A stretch of DNA of 32,421 bases from Ktedonobacteraceae bacterium. Lineage in GTDB: Bacteria; Chloroflexota; Ktedonobacteria; Ktedonobacterales; Ktedonobacteraceae. Below, piece by piece: positions 15,289 through 23,593 of this stretch. A model generated the notes under the pieces. That model was not told the origin of the DNA. It ran no database searches and saw only the letters and a program-made list of their open reading frames with translations. Positions within the stretch are counted from its first letter, which is position 1. Every line of letters starts with the position of its first letter. The stretch is taken from assembly GCA_025928885.1 (NCBI GenBank), contig JAICIM010000008.1, positions 1-32,421 of the forward strand, in the 5' to 3' direction. A program made the position numbers and the translations under genes.

Positions 15289-18200
15289 ATGTCGTACACT
15301 CACCCGGGCGCGGATCATCCATCCACGCCCCTGCCTGTCATCGTCTTTCACGAACTATCATACCCACATCTCTATACAGAAACAACACTCGCCCGGCTCA
15401 TCCCAGGCGAGTTTCAAGTCGCAGGTGCCGCGGAGTTAGCAACGAAACTGGCTGAGGGTTGCCGCACGCTGATCTCGTTTCACGGCCCCTATTTCCCAAA
15501 AGAGGCATGGAGCACGATTCTGAGCTTCCTGGAAGCTGGCGGCAATCTGGTCGTTTTCGGCGGCATGCCCTTCACGCGCCCGATCCGCCCAGACGGCAAT
15601 CTCGAACCTGAGCAACAGACCTATACCGATCAACTCTATCTCGGCCCCTTCTTCCAGCTTGATTTGCCAGCGACGGACCTCCAGCTCGTCGCCGCTGAGA
15701 GCGCCGCGCTGCTCACTGATTACCCACTTTCGCTGACAGGCGACGAGGGGGAAGACATCTTCTGGTCCTGTTATCCCAGGCTATGCCAGGCCTCCGATCA
15801 CCCTGAAGATCTGGGATCAGGCGGGCCGCTGGATACTCTGTTGACACCACTCCTGTTCGTCACCGCTTCGTCTCCTTATGGCACGCTGCTCCGCGCTACA
15901 CCCGCGTTTTTGCTGGATCAACAGCACGGACGCTTCATGGGTGGACGCTGGCTGATCTCGGCATGGCAACCGGCCAGTGAGGAGAGATGGTGCCACAATG
16001 AAGAGGCAATTCGCCGCATGATCGCTCTGGCAAACGCCGGGTGTACGCTGGTGGATGTGCGCCCGACATTAGCATGCTATCGGCCTCACGAAGCTCCTTC
16101 ACTTGTCGTCTCAGCACGCTCCTTCGGTGAGCAAACGGCGGAGATACAGATCGATCTTACATTATACTCACCTTTCGCGGATCGTGAGCCACAACGCCTG
16201 AGTGTAACCCTGCCAGCCTCGACGCTTCGCCAGGAAACGACGGTAGCATTGCCAGCACAGCACCAACCGGGCCTCTATCGCATCGAGGGACACTATACGG
16301 TTGGCAACGGCTCTACGCTTTCGCTAGAAACGGGCTTCTGGCTCTGGGATAAGGCGCTGGTTGATAGCTCTCACGGCAAGCGCCTGACGGCGGGCAGAGA
16401 TTATTTCTATCAAAACGGCAAGATATTTCCCATCTTTGGCACAACATACATGGATAGTCGCGTACAGCGCAAGTTTCTACACCTGCCCAATCCGGCACGC
16501 TGGGACGCCGATTTCGCGGAGATGAAGGCGGCGGGCATCAATCTTATCCGCACGGGTATCTGGTCTGCCTGGCGCGAGTTGATGCCGACGGTCGGCGTGG
16601 CAAGCGAGGCGATGCTGCGGGCGATGGACGCCTTTGTATTGACGGCATGCAAACACAATCTCCAGGTCATCTTCACCTTCTTCACGTTCTTTCCGCCACC
16701 CTTTGAGGGCGAGAACTCCTGGCTCGATCCGCGCTCTCTCCAGAGCCAGCGCGACTTCATCGCTACTCTAACGCGCCGCTATGCAGATGTGCAGCTGCTC
16801 TCCTGGGACCTGATCAACGAGCCGAGCTTTGGCGATCCCAAACAGATCTTTGCGGAACGGGCCGTACCAAACTACGATCGCTTCGAGCAAGCGGCGTTTC
16901 GGCACTGGCTGGCCGAGCGCTATACCCTGACCGATCTACAACTGCGCTGGCGACAAACGTCCACTGATCTGACAAGCTGGGAACAGGTCACGCCTCCTGC
17001 TCTGAACGATTATAGCTTCTCGATCATAGATACCTCCGCGCACATCATGCTCAAAGTCATGGATTTCACGCACTTCTCGCAAGAGATGTTCGCGGCCTGG
17101 GCGGCAGACATGTATGCAACGATCCGCGCAACAGGCAATCATATGCTGATTGGCGTAGGCCAGGACGAGGGCAGGACGCGCCCGGCGCCGCAATTCTACG
17201 CTTCCTCCGTCGATTACACGACCACGCATCCCTGGTGGAACACCGACGATCTGCTCTGGGATATGTTGCTCGACAAGACGCTTGAGAAACCCAATCTGAT
17301 TCAGGAGACCGGCGTGATGCTGGTGCGCGATGTTGATGGCCGTCCCTGGCGTAGCGAGCAAGAGTGCGCGAACCTGCTTGAGCGCAAATTGATCACGGGC
17401 CTGATCGGGCGCGGGGCCGGACTGATTCAGTGGCTATGGCATATCAATAGCTACATGGATAACGACAACGAGAACAGTATCGGACTGGTGCGAGCCGATG
17501 GCAGCATCAAGCCCGAACTGGAGGCCATGCTCGGCTTTGGACAACTGATGCAGGCGCTGAAAGAGCAGCTTGTCGAGCCTGAGAGCATTCCCGACCTCTG
17601 GCTGGTGGTCCCCTATTCACAATGGTTCCTGCGCTCCGATCTCGCATTAGAAACCACGCGCCGCGCCATTCGCACGTTGGGTTATGATCTCGGCATCATC
17701 CCGCAGGTGGTGGGAGAGCATCAGTTGCAGGCTGCGCAACAAACGCAGCATCGCCCCCGCTTGCTGATCGTGCCGGGCGTGCAGACGTTTTCCGAACAGG
17801 CGTGGCAGATCTTGAACGGCTTTGTAGAAAACGGCTCAACGCTCTTTGTCAGCGGTACGATCACCCGCGATACCCACAATCTCGCGCTACGCCCTGATCT
17901 CTTCGCAGATCTTGAGAGCAATCTGGTCGAGCAACCAGTGAGCCGCCATGAAGCGCTGTACCTGCCCTCTGGTGAGAGATTGCACGTCACCTTTGGCGGC
18001 GCAAAGATAGGATATGTGCGAAAAAATCATAATCAGCTCATCACATTAGAGCAAGGGAGGGGTCGGATTATCTGGTCCGGCCTGCCGCTAGAGCTATCCG
18101 ACAGCCCAACTGCTCTACAGCCGATATACCAGCACGTGTTGGGAGAGGCTGGTTATGTGCGAGATGAGGCACAAGCAGAAAGCCCGCTGCTCATCGCCCG

Positions 18201-18375
18201 CAAACCGCTCAAAGCTGGCACGCTTATCCTGCTCGTCTCGGAAAGCGCCGAGCCTCAACGAGTGACGCTGGATGAAGGGAGCATCCACGTGGAGATAGCC
18301 TCTAATCGCGCCGGGGCTGTGATTGTGAGAAATGACGGGATGTTTGAGGTTTTTGGTGGGGTTGCGATTGTATAA
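15289..18375 (+). CDS. Large multidomain glycoside hydrolase (clan A, GH42/GH5-like beta-glycosidase)
   Basis: 1028 residues; GGAGG and AAGGAAAA precede the ATG. N-terminal about 250 residues resemble a glutamine-amidotransferase-like (GATase1) fold (TLISFHGPYFPKEAW, LEAGGNLVVFGGMPF). A beta-rich linker follows. A TIM barrel from about 360 to 720 begins DYFYQNGKIFPIFGTTYM. The likely acid/base Glu511 is in LINEPSFG and the likely nucleophile Glu673 in LIQETGVML. A second GATase1-like domain (about 760-900, LLIVPGVQTFSEQAW, GSTLFVSG) resembles the trimerisation domain of GH42 beta-galactosidases. No signal peptide is seen, so it should act in the cytoplasm on the sugar imported by the preceding transporter. 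The exact family and substrate are not certain. It ends the operon. Confidence 0.85.
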   Translation: MSYTHPGADHPSTPLPVIVFHELSYPHLYTETTLARLIPGEFQVAGAAELATKLAEGCRTLISFHGPYFPKEAWSTILSFLEAGGNLVVFGGMPFTRPIRPDGNLEPEQQTYTDQLYLGPFFQLDLPATDLQLVAAESAALLTDYPLSLTGDEGEDIFWSCYPRLCQASDHPEDLGSGGPLDTLLTPLLFVTASSPYGTLLRATPAFLLDQQHGRFMGGRWLISAWQPASEERWCHNEEAIRRMIALANAGCTLVDVRPTLACYRPHEAPSLVVSARSFGEQTAEIQIDLTLYSPFADREPQRLSVTLPASTLRQETTVALPAQHQPGLYRIEGHYTVGNGSTLSLETGFWLWDKALVDSSHGKRLTAGRDYFYQNGKIFPIFGTTYMDSRVQRKFLHLPNPARWDADFAEMKAAGINLIRTGIWSAWRELMPTVGVASEAMLRAMDAFVLTACKHNLQVIFTFFTFFPPPFEGENSWLDPRSLQSQRDFIATLTRRYADVQLLSWDLINEPSFGDPKQIFAERAVPNYDRFEQAAFRHWLAERYTLTDLQLRWRQTSTDLTSWEQVTPPALNDYSFSIIDTSAHIMLKVMDFTHFSQEMFAAWAADMYATIRATGNHMLIGVGQDEGRTRPAPQFYASSVDYTTTHPWWNTDDLLWDMLLDKTLEKPNLIQETGVMLVRDVDGRPWRSEQECANLLERKLITGLIGRGAGLIQWLWHINSYMDNDNENSIGLVRADGSIKPELEAMLGFGQLMQALKEQLVEPESIPDLWLVVPYSQWFLRSDLALETTRRAIRTLGYDLGIIPQVVGEHQLQAAQQTQHRPRLLIVPGVQTFSEQAWQILNGFVENGSTLFVSGTITRDTHNLALRPDLFADLESNLVEQPVSRHEALYLPSGERLHVTFGGAKIGYVRKNHNQLITLEQGRGRIIWSGLPLELSDSPTALQPIYQHVLGEAGYVRDEAQAESPLLIARKPLKAGTLILLVSESAEPQRVTLDEGSIHVEIASNRAGAVIVRNDGMFEVFGGVAIV

Positions 18376-18399
18376 GAAAGGTGAGTTGTAAGGCCCGAA

Positions 18400-18523
18400 T
18401 TGTACGGAAATGATTTACCGCACCTTATTTATTCTATGATTCATCCAACATCAAAATATCGCTAATTTATCATTTTTTGGATAAATCAGGATAAATGGGA
18501 CCTGAGAAATCATTTCCGTACAA
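18400..18523. repeat. 124-bp element with perfect 17-bp terminal inverted repeats
   Basis: TTGTACGGAAATGATTT (18400-18416) is the exact complement of 18507-18523. Between them are 90 AT-rich bases that themselves hold TTTATC/GATAAA words. It lies between the convergent glycoside hydrolase and reductase genes. It could be a MITE-like element or a long bidirectional terminator (TTTTT lies at 18526-18530). No clear target-site duplication is seen. Confidence 0.6.
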
Positions 18524-18569
18524 AGTTTTTCTATCTCTTCTACACGTTTTACATTTCTATCAGGGTCGG

Positions 18570-19616
18570 TTAAACGCCCTGACGGCCTAATGCCTGCTCT
18601 ACTATACGATCACGGCCACCGCCGGGTAAAGGATAAGGATAAACCGCTTTCAATAGAGTTAGCGAGTCGAGTAGCTCAATTTCTTCTTGCGCGAGAGACA
18701 CATCAGCGGCTTGTACGTTGTCAGAGAGTTGCTCAAGTGTGCCTGCCCCTAGAATCACCGAGGTGACATACGGCTTTGCCAGTATCCATGCCAGAGCGAC
18801 TTGAGCAGTGGTTGCCCCTCGTCGAGTTGCGATTTCACGCAGTTTTTCGACAACGACGTTCGCAGTTTCGCGATCAGAAGAGAAGGTGGAAAAAGACAAG
18901 CGTCCCTCTCGCCCGGCAATCGTACCTGTGGGATTCTCCTGAGTATATTTTCCACTCAAGAACCCGCTTGCCAGCGGACTATAGGTGAGCAATCCTAGAC
19001 CCACATGTTGTAAGAAAGGCGCAACCTCGTACTCTATGCCACGCTCTAATAGAGAATATTGCATCTGTCCGGCAACAAATGATGCATAACGCTCTTGTTG
19101 CTGGATTGCCAGGAAGCTGGCGGCCTGCCAGACCGTGAAATTGGAGAAGCCAATGTAACGCACGAGGCCGCGCTGAACCACATAATCGAGTCCACGGGCT
19201 GTCTCTTCATAGGGTGTGAGGGGATCAGGAATATGGAGATACAGGAGATCGATGTAGTCGGTGCCTAAACGCTTCAGACTGACCTCAACAGAGGCAATCA
19301 CATTGCGAAAAGAGAGTCCCGCGTCGATGAGCGCATTGCTCGTGCGCCGACCAATTTTCGTTGCGAGGACCACCTCTTTGCGCCGCACCCCCAACGCACG
19401 CCCCAGAATTTCTTCAGAAAGACCTCCTCCATACACATTTGAAGTATCGAAAAAGTTAATCCCAGCCTCGATACTGGCCGCGACAATAGCATTAGCCTGC
19501 TGTTGATCCACCATATGACCGGGACCCCCACGCTGTACTCCTTGCCCAAAATTCCCTGTACCTAACGCAAAACGCGATACAACCAGACCCGTTTTACCTA
19601 ACGTTGTATATTGCAT
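18570..19616 (-). CDS. Aldo/keto reductase
   Basis: 348 residues from the ATG at 19616, where the family N-terminus MQYTTLGKTGLVVSRFALGT begins; an upstream in-frame ATG at 19658 would add 14 unrelated residues. The catalytic tetrad is Asp57 (NFFDTSNVYG), Tyr62, Lys87 (LATKIG) and His128 (LLYLHIPDP). VRYIGFSNF and YSPLASGFLSGKY mark the NADPH-binding half. It should be a cytosolic NADPH-dependent oxidoreductase; the closest look is the YajO/YghZ-type group. It is divergent from a LysR-type gene with 160 bp between, the classic arrangement in which the regulator controls its neighbour. Confidence 0.92.
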   Translation of the reverse strand: MQYTTLGKTGLVVSRFALGTGNFGQGVQRGGPGHMVDQQQANAIVAASIEAGINFFDTSNVYGGGLSEEILGRALGVRRKEVVLATKIGRRTSNALIDAGLSFRNVIASVEVSLKRLGTDYIDLLYLHIPDPLTPYEETARGLDYVVQRGLVRYIGFSNFTVWQAASFLAIQQQERYASFVAGQMQYSLLERGIEYEVAPFLQHVGLGLLTYSPLASGFLSGKYTQENPTGTIAGREGRLSFSTFSSDRETANVVVEKLREIATRRGATTAQVALAWILAKPYVTSVILGAGTLEQLSDNVQAADVSLAQEEIELLDSLTLLKAVYPYPLPGGGRDRIVEQALGRQGV

Positions 19617-19733
19617 AACGGTTTTCTCTTCATTCCTCCAGCGTGAAATGCAGAGCAAATCACAGAGATATTTACATAGGATATGTCTAAAACACGCGCA
19701 AACTTCTTTCTCCTTGACTATACTGCTATACTG

Positions 19734-19763
19734 TTGTTATGTCCAATACATGTTTAGTATGAT
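19734..19763 (+). promoter_or_regulatory. Candidate lysR promoter in the divergent region
   Basis: TTGTTA (19734-19739), 18 bp, TATGAT (19758-19763). The start would be only a few bases before the ATG at 19777. An alternative -35 is TTGACT (19714-19719) with a weak -10. ATACATG occurs at 19746-19752 and again as the palindrome ATACATGTAT (19773-19782) over the start codon, a possible autoregulatory site. Confidence 0.4.
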
Positions 19764-19776
19764 CGCGAGATGATAC

Positions 19777-20733
19777 ATGTATACTCAGAATATCGACATT
19801 CGCCATTTGCGCTATTTTATAGCTGTAGCTGAGGAGCTTCACTTCAGTCGGGCAGCCGAAAAGTTACAGATCGCCCAACCGCCTTTAAGCTACCAGATTC
19901 GCCAGTTGGAGCAAACATTGGGAGTACAGCTTTTCGAGCGCAGTCATCATGCAGTGACGCTGACAAACGCGGGGCAGGTGCTACTGGAAGAGGCGCGTCT
20001 TGTGCTTGAACAGATGGAACGCGCTCTGGCGCGAACGCAGGATGCGCAAAAGGGGCTTGCTGGCGGGCTGGAGATCGGCTTTATCAATCGATTAAGCGCC
20101 ATTGATCTGACTATTCCTGATATCTTGCAACGCTATCATCAACGTTTTCCAGCAGTCAAGATACAGCTTCGAGAAATGTACATCCAGGAACAGCTTCAAG
20201 CGCTACAAGAACAACGGATACACATGGGATTTCTGGCAAATCATCAGCGCCTTCCCGAAGAGATCGCCTCGCTGGTCATACAACGCATTCCTTTTGCCGC
20301 TGTTCTCGCTCCACAACATCCACTCGCATCACTACCAGCAGTCCCACTCCGCTCTCTTCTCCGCGAATCGTTCATTTTCTGCCCACGTATGGAGATGAGT
20401 GGATTATATGATCGGGTCATTCAAATTTGCGGCTTCGATCCCCCCGTTGCACACGAACTAAGCGATTTAAGCATGGTGCTTGGATTGGTGGCCGCCAATC
20501 TCGGCGTCACACTGATGCCCGTCCCAGCAATCGTCCGGCGCGATCAGGGAGTCGTCTACCGCCCGCTTGCTGATAGTGATGCGGAGATCTTCACCGAGAC
20601 AATGCTTGTATGGCGTCACAGCGATGACTCTCCCCTGGTACAAAACTTTCTGACCGCCGCCCGGGAGGTGCTGAAACAGCGAGAGGATACAACCTCCGGT
20701 GATGACCCGCTGCACTTCTCAAGACTTGCCTAG
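19777..20733 (+). CDS. LysR-family transcriptional regulator
   Basis: 318 residues. The winged helix-turn-helix covers about residues 5-62: LRYFIAVAEELHFSRAAEKL, IAQPPLSYQIRQLEQTLGVQLFER. The effector domain follows (GLEIGFINRLSAIDL, LQEQRIHMGFLANH, VAANLGVTLMPVPAIV). It should bind the divergent intergenic region and regulate the aldo/keto reductase in response to a small molecule. Ribosome-binding sequence before the ATG is weak. Its 3' end overlaps the convergent transporter gene by 15 bp. Confidence 0.92.
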   Translation: MYTQNIDIRHLRYFIAVAEELHFSRAAEKLQIAQPPLSYQIRQLEQTLGVQLFERSHHAVTLTNAGQVLLEEARLVLEQMERALARTQDAQKGLAGGLEIGFINRLSAIDLTIPDILQRYHQRFPAVKIQLREMYIQEQLQALQEQRIHMGFLANHQRLPEEIASLVIQRIPFAAVLAPQHPLASLPAVPLRSLLRESFIFCPRMEMSGLYDRVIQICGFDPPVAHELSDLSMVLGLVAANLGVTLMPVPAIVRRDQGVVYRPLADSDAEIFTETMLVWRHSDDSPLVQNFLTAAREVLKQREDTTSGDDPLHFSRLA

Positions 20734-22086
20734 CGTGCAGAAGAAGGCGATGGTTGCAGCCGTCATAACCACGACGGTGAGCCAACCTACAATATTTAAC
20801 CAGCGATTATTCACGCGCTCTTTCATGATCTTGCTATTCATGGTGATTAGCATCAGCAGTAGGAGCAGAGGAGGGGCCAGCACGCCATTAATCACCGCCG
20901 ACCAGAAGAGCGCCACGATCGGATTGATGCCAACCAGCGAGATCACCATACCAATCAGCATGGCCAGGGCGATAATGACATAAAAGTGTTTGGCCCGGCG
21001 CGGCTTTTTCTCCAGGCCATAGTTCCACCCGAAGGCTTCCGCCAGGGCATAGGCTGCCGATCCGCTCAACACCGGAACCGCCAGACAGCCCGAACCGATC
21101 AGGCCCAGTGCGAGCAACAGGCTGGCAAAGGGTCCGGCAAGCGGGCGCAATGCTTGAGCGGCGTCTGTGGCGGATTGAACGTCGTGCTTGCCAGTTGTAA
21201 AGAGCGTGGCGGCAGTGGTAAAGATGATGGCATACATTACCAGATTCGAGACCAGCATCCCGACGATCACATCCCAGGAGGCAAAGCGCAACTCTTTGTC
21301 GGTTGTTCCTTTGCGTTGCCGCAGCGTCTTCTTCCCTTTGCTGATCTTCTCCTCTACCTCCTGATCGCTCTGCCAGAAGAACAGATAGGGAGAAATGGTC
21401 GTGCCTAAAATCGCCACCAGACTGGTAATAAAGGTTGCGTTCCAGTGAAAGCTGGGCAGAAACGTTCCCTGTAAGGCTGCTAGAGGGTTGGGGTGGGCAA
21501 AGAAGACGCAGGCAACATAGGCAAAGAGGGTGAGGGTGAGCCAGCGAAAGATGTTGGCGATGAAACGATACGATCCCCAAATTTGCAGGGCAAGCAGGAT
21601 GATAGTCACCGGCACAATAAATACGGGAACCGGCAATGGGATCAACAAATTGAACGCGCTGGCAATCGCGCCGAGATCGGCCCCCGCGTTGATCGTATTG
21701 GCGAGAAAGAGAGCAAACACTACTGGATAGAGAATCCAGGGGGAATATGAGCGTTTGAGCACGCCAGCCAACCCCTGTCCGGTCACCATGCCAACTTTGG
21801 CGCAAAGGTATTGGATCACCGTCATCAAGGGGAAGGTCAGCAGAGAGGTCCAGAGCAGGCTATAGCCAAGCGAGGCACCGGTGGAGGTATAGGTGCCAAT
21901 GCCGGAAGGGTCATCATCGGACGCCCCTGTGATGAGGCCGGGGCCAAGAATTTTCAGAAATTGCTTCAATGATGCATTGTGCTTTGATTCAGCTGCCTGT
22001 AGCGTACCAGTCCCGGCAGCGGGTTCTTTATGCGGGATCAGGGGTTCATCGGTCTCGCCGGTAGGGGTAGATGGAAAATTGCTCAT
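20719..22086 (-). CDS. NRAMP-related divalent metal transporter with altered metal site
   Basis: 455 residues from the ATG at 22086 (GGGAG upstream); the frame extends to 22161 without support. About 11 membrane helices begin with ILGPGLITGASDDDPSGIG. Helix 1 has DPSG (59-62) where canonical Mn/Fe NRAMPs have DPGN. Helix 6 has GTTISPY (228-234) where canonical ones have a conserved Met-Pro-His. These replacements match the NRAMP-related branch that includes magnesium transporters (NRMT), in which the Met that selects transition metals is lost. Mg2+ or broad divalent uptake is therefore more likely than strict Mn/Fe. The N-terminal 40 residues are polar and cytoplasmic. It overlaps the convergent lysR end by 15 bp. 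Confidence 0.88.
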   Translation of the reverse strand: MSNFPSTPTGETDEPLIPHKEPAAGTGTLQAAESKHNASLKQFLKILGPGLITGASDDDPSGIGTYTSTGASLGYSLLWTSLLTFPLMTVIQYLCAKVGMVTGQGLAGVLKRSYSPWILYPVVFALFLANTINAGADLGAIASAFNLLIPLPVPVFIVPVTIILLALQIWGSYRFIANIFRWLTLTLFAYVACVFFAHPNPLAALQGTFLPSFHWNATFITSLVAILGTTISPYLFFWQSDQEVEEKISKGKKTLRQRKGTTDKELRFASWDVIVGMLVSNLVMYAIIFTTAATLFTTGKHDVQSATDAAQALRPLAGPFASLLLALGLIGSGCLAVPVLSGSAAYALAEAFGWNYGLEKKPRRAKHFYVIIALAMLIGMVISLVGINPIVALFWSAVINGVLAPPLLLLLMLITMNSKIMKERVNNRWLNIVGWLTVVVMTAATIAFFCTLGKS

Positions 22087-22252
22087 AATCGCTATTGCTC
22101 CCTTTTCTATGTGGGCAGATGAGGTGGATGTGCCGATGGCTACTGCATGCCCGCTCCTCATCTATTCCTTCTACTTGATACACGGTCCAGGTTGTCTCGC
22201 CGCTTCAGAGGGGATTAGCGAAAAGTATTTAGCCAAAAAGCATCAAATTCTC

Positions 22253-22282
22253 TTGACAGTCAAGCTGTATTAGCCTTATACT
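22253..22282 (+). promoter_or_regulatory. Promoter of the restriction-modification operon, with dyad over the -35
   Basis: TTGACA (22253-22258), 18 bp, TATACT (22277-22282); the start would be near 22289, about 34 nt before the ATG. CTTGAC-A-GTCAAG (22252-22264) is a perfect dyad covering the -35, a fitting place for repression. Confidence 0.72.
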
Positions 22283-22322
22283 TTATCTTGAAATATGAGC
22301 AAGAAGGGATTAGAAGTATTAA

Positions 22323-23585
22323 ATGAAAAAAATTTCAGATATTAAGGGAAATAATGAAGAAACAGCAATAGCTCAGATGAAATTTGACGGGGCAGAGAAT
22401 GAGGTTCTCACTGTTGCGCAAAAGCGAAAATACAATGTTTTAGATGTAAAGGAAGCAAAAAAAATTTCCTTGATCTGGCTTCAACATATGCAACTGGAAA
22501 ATGTTGTCGGCTTTGGCTTACCAGAAGTTGATGATCGTTACCATATATGGCGCGTGCCTCTTCTCAATGTCGTCACGAAAGAACGTATTGGAGAAGTGGT
22601 CATAGATGCATATACCTCTCTTATTCTGGAAGACAAATCTACCTCTCAAGCGACCTTAGAGGGACGTTTACTGGGAAGAAAAGATACCGAACCACTCAAG
22701 CCGGCCTCATCCAAAGAAAAATACAAGCTTTCCACCTTGCGCAATACCATCGCATTAGGCGACAGCGAAGAGATTTTACAAGATTTACCGGCAGGAAGTA
22801 TCGATTTAGTTTTCACCTCCCCACCTTACTATAACGCTCGTCCCGAGTATACAGATTATATAACATATGAAGAATATCTGTTAAAATTACGAAAAATCAT
22901 TCATAATACGCATCGAGTCCTGGCTGAGGGAAGATTTTTTGTCATTAATGTGGCTCCAGTCCTGATTAGACGTGCCAGCCGTAGTGAGGCATCTAAAAGA
23001 ATAGCCGTTCCGTTTGATGTTCATCAGATCTTCATACAAGAAGGGTTCGATTTCATCGAGGATATTATCTGGGCAAAGCCTGAAGGAGCTGGATGGGCCA
23101 CCGGACGAGGACGCCGCTTTGCAGCAGACCGTAATCCGCTACAATACAAAGCAGTCCCTGTGACAGAATACATCCTCGTATATAGAAAGCATACCAACAA
23201 GCTAATCGACTGGAATATACGCTCTCATCCCGATTCAAAGCTGGTAGAGGCTTCCCGTGTAGCTGATGGTTATGAGCGCACCAATATTTGGAGCATTACT
23301 CCTGCCCATGATCCACGTCATCCTGCTATTTTTCCTGTAGAACTTGCCGAAAAAGTTATTCAATACTATTCCTTTAAAAGAGACGTAGTGCTTGATCCTT
23401 TTGCTGGCATCGGAACCGTTGGCGAGGCAGCAATAAAACTGGATCGCCGCTTTGCTCTCATCGAGCAAGATCCCAATTACTTTTCCGTTCTGCGCGAGAA
23501 GATAAAGAATGGATTGGGTACAGAGGCAAGAAGCGTCTTCACTATCAATTGTGAGCCTATCCAGGTTGAGGAGAGGCTTTTCTAG
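22323..23585 (+). CDS. Beta-class DNA methyltransferase (SPPY, probably N4-cytosine) of a type II R-M system, with extra N-terminal module
   Basis: 420 residues. The order of motifs is catalytic first, SAM site last: IDLVFTSPPYYNARPEY (Ser166-Tyr169), then VVLDPFAGIGTVGEA (Asp358-Gly364). SPPY before FxGxG is the beta class, typical of N4-cytosine methylases such as M.CfrBI. Residues about 30-115 form an additional domain with EAKKISLIWLQHMQLEN, HIWRVPL and ERIGEVVIDAYTSLILED, which resembles PepSY-like or small cyanobacterial-type hypothetical proteins rather than a methylase part. It is 8 bp upstream of the endonuclease gene. The pair is AT-richer than flanking genes, which suggests transfer. 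Confidence 0.87.
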   Translation: MKKISDIKGNNEETAIAQMKFDGAENEVLTVAQKRKYNVLDVKEAKKISLIWLQHMQLENVVGFGLPEVDDRYHIWRVPLLNVVTKERIGEVVIDAYTSLILEDKSTSQATLEGRLLGRKDTEPLKPASSKEKYKLSTLRNTIALGDSEEILQDLPAGSIDLVFTSPPYYNARPEYTDYITYEEYLLKLRKIIHNTHRVLAEGRFFVINVAPVLIRRASRSEASKRIAVPFDVHQIFIQEGFDFIEDIIWAKPEGAGWATGRGRRFAADRNPLQYKAVPVTEYILVYRKHTNKLIDWNIRSHPDSKLVEASRVADGYERTNIWSITPAHDPRHPAIFPVELAEKVIQYYSFKRDVVLDPFAGIGTVGEAAIKLDRRFALIEQDPNYFSVLREKIKNGLGTEARSVFTINCEPIQVEERLF

Positions 23586-23593
23586 AGGATTTT

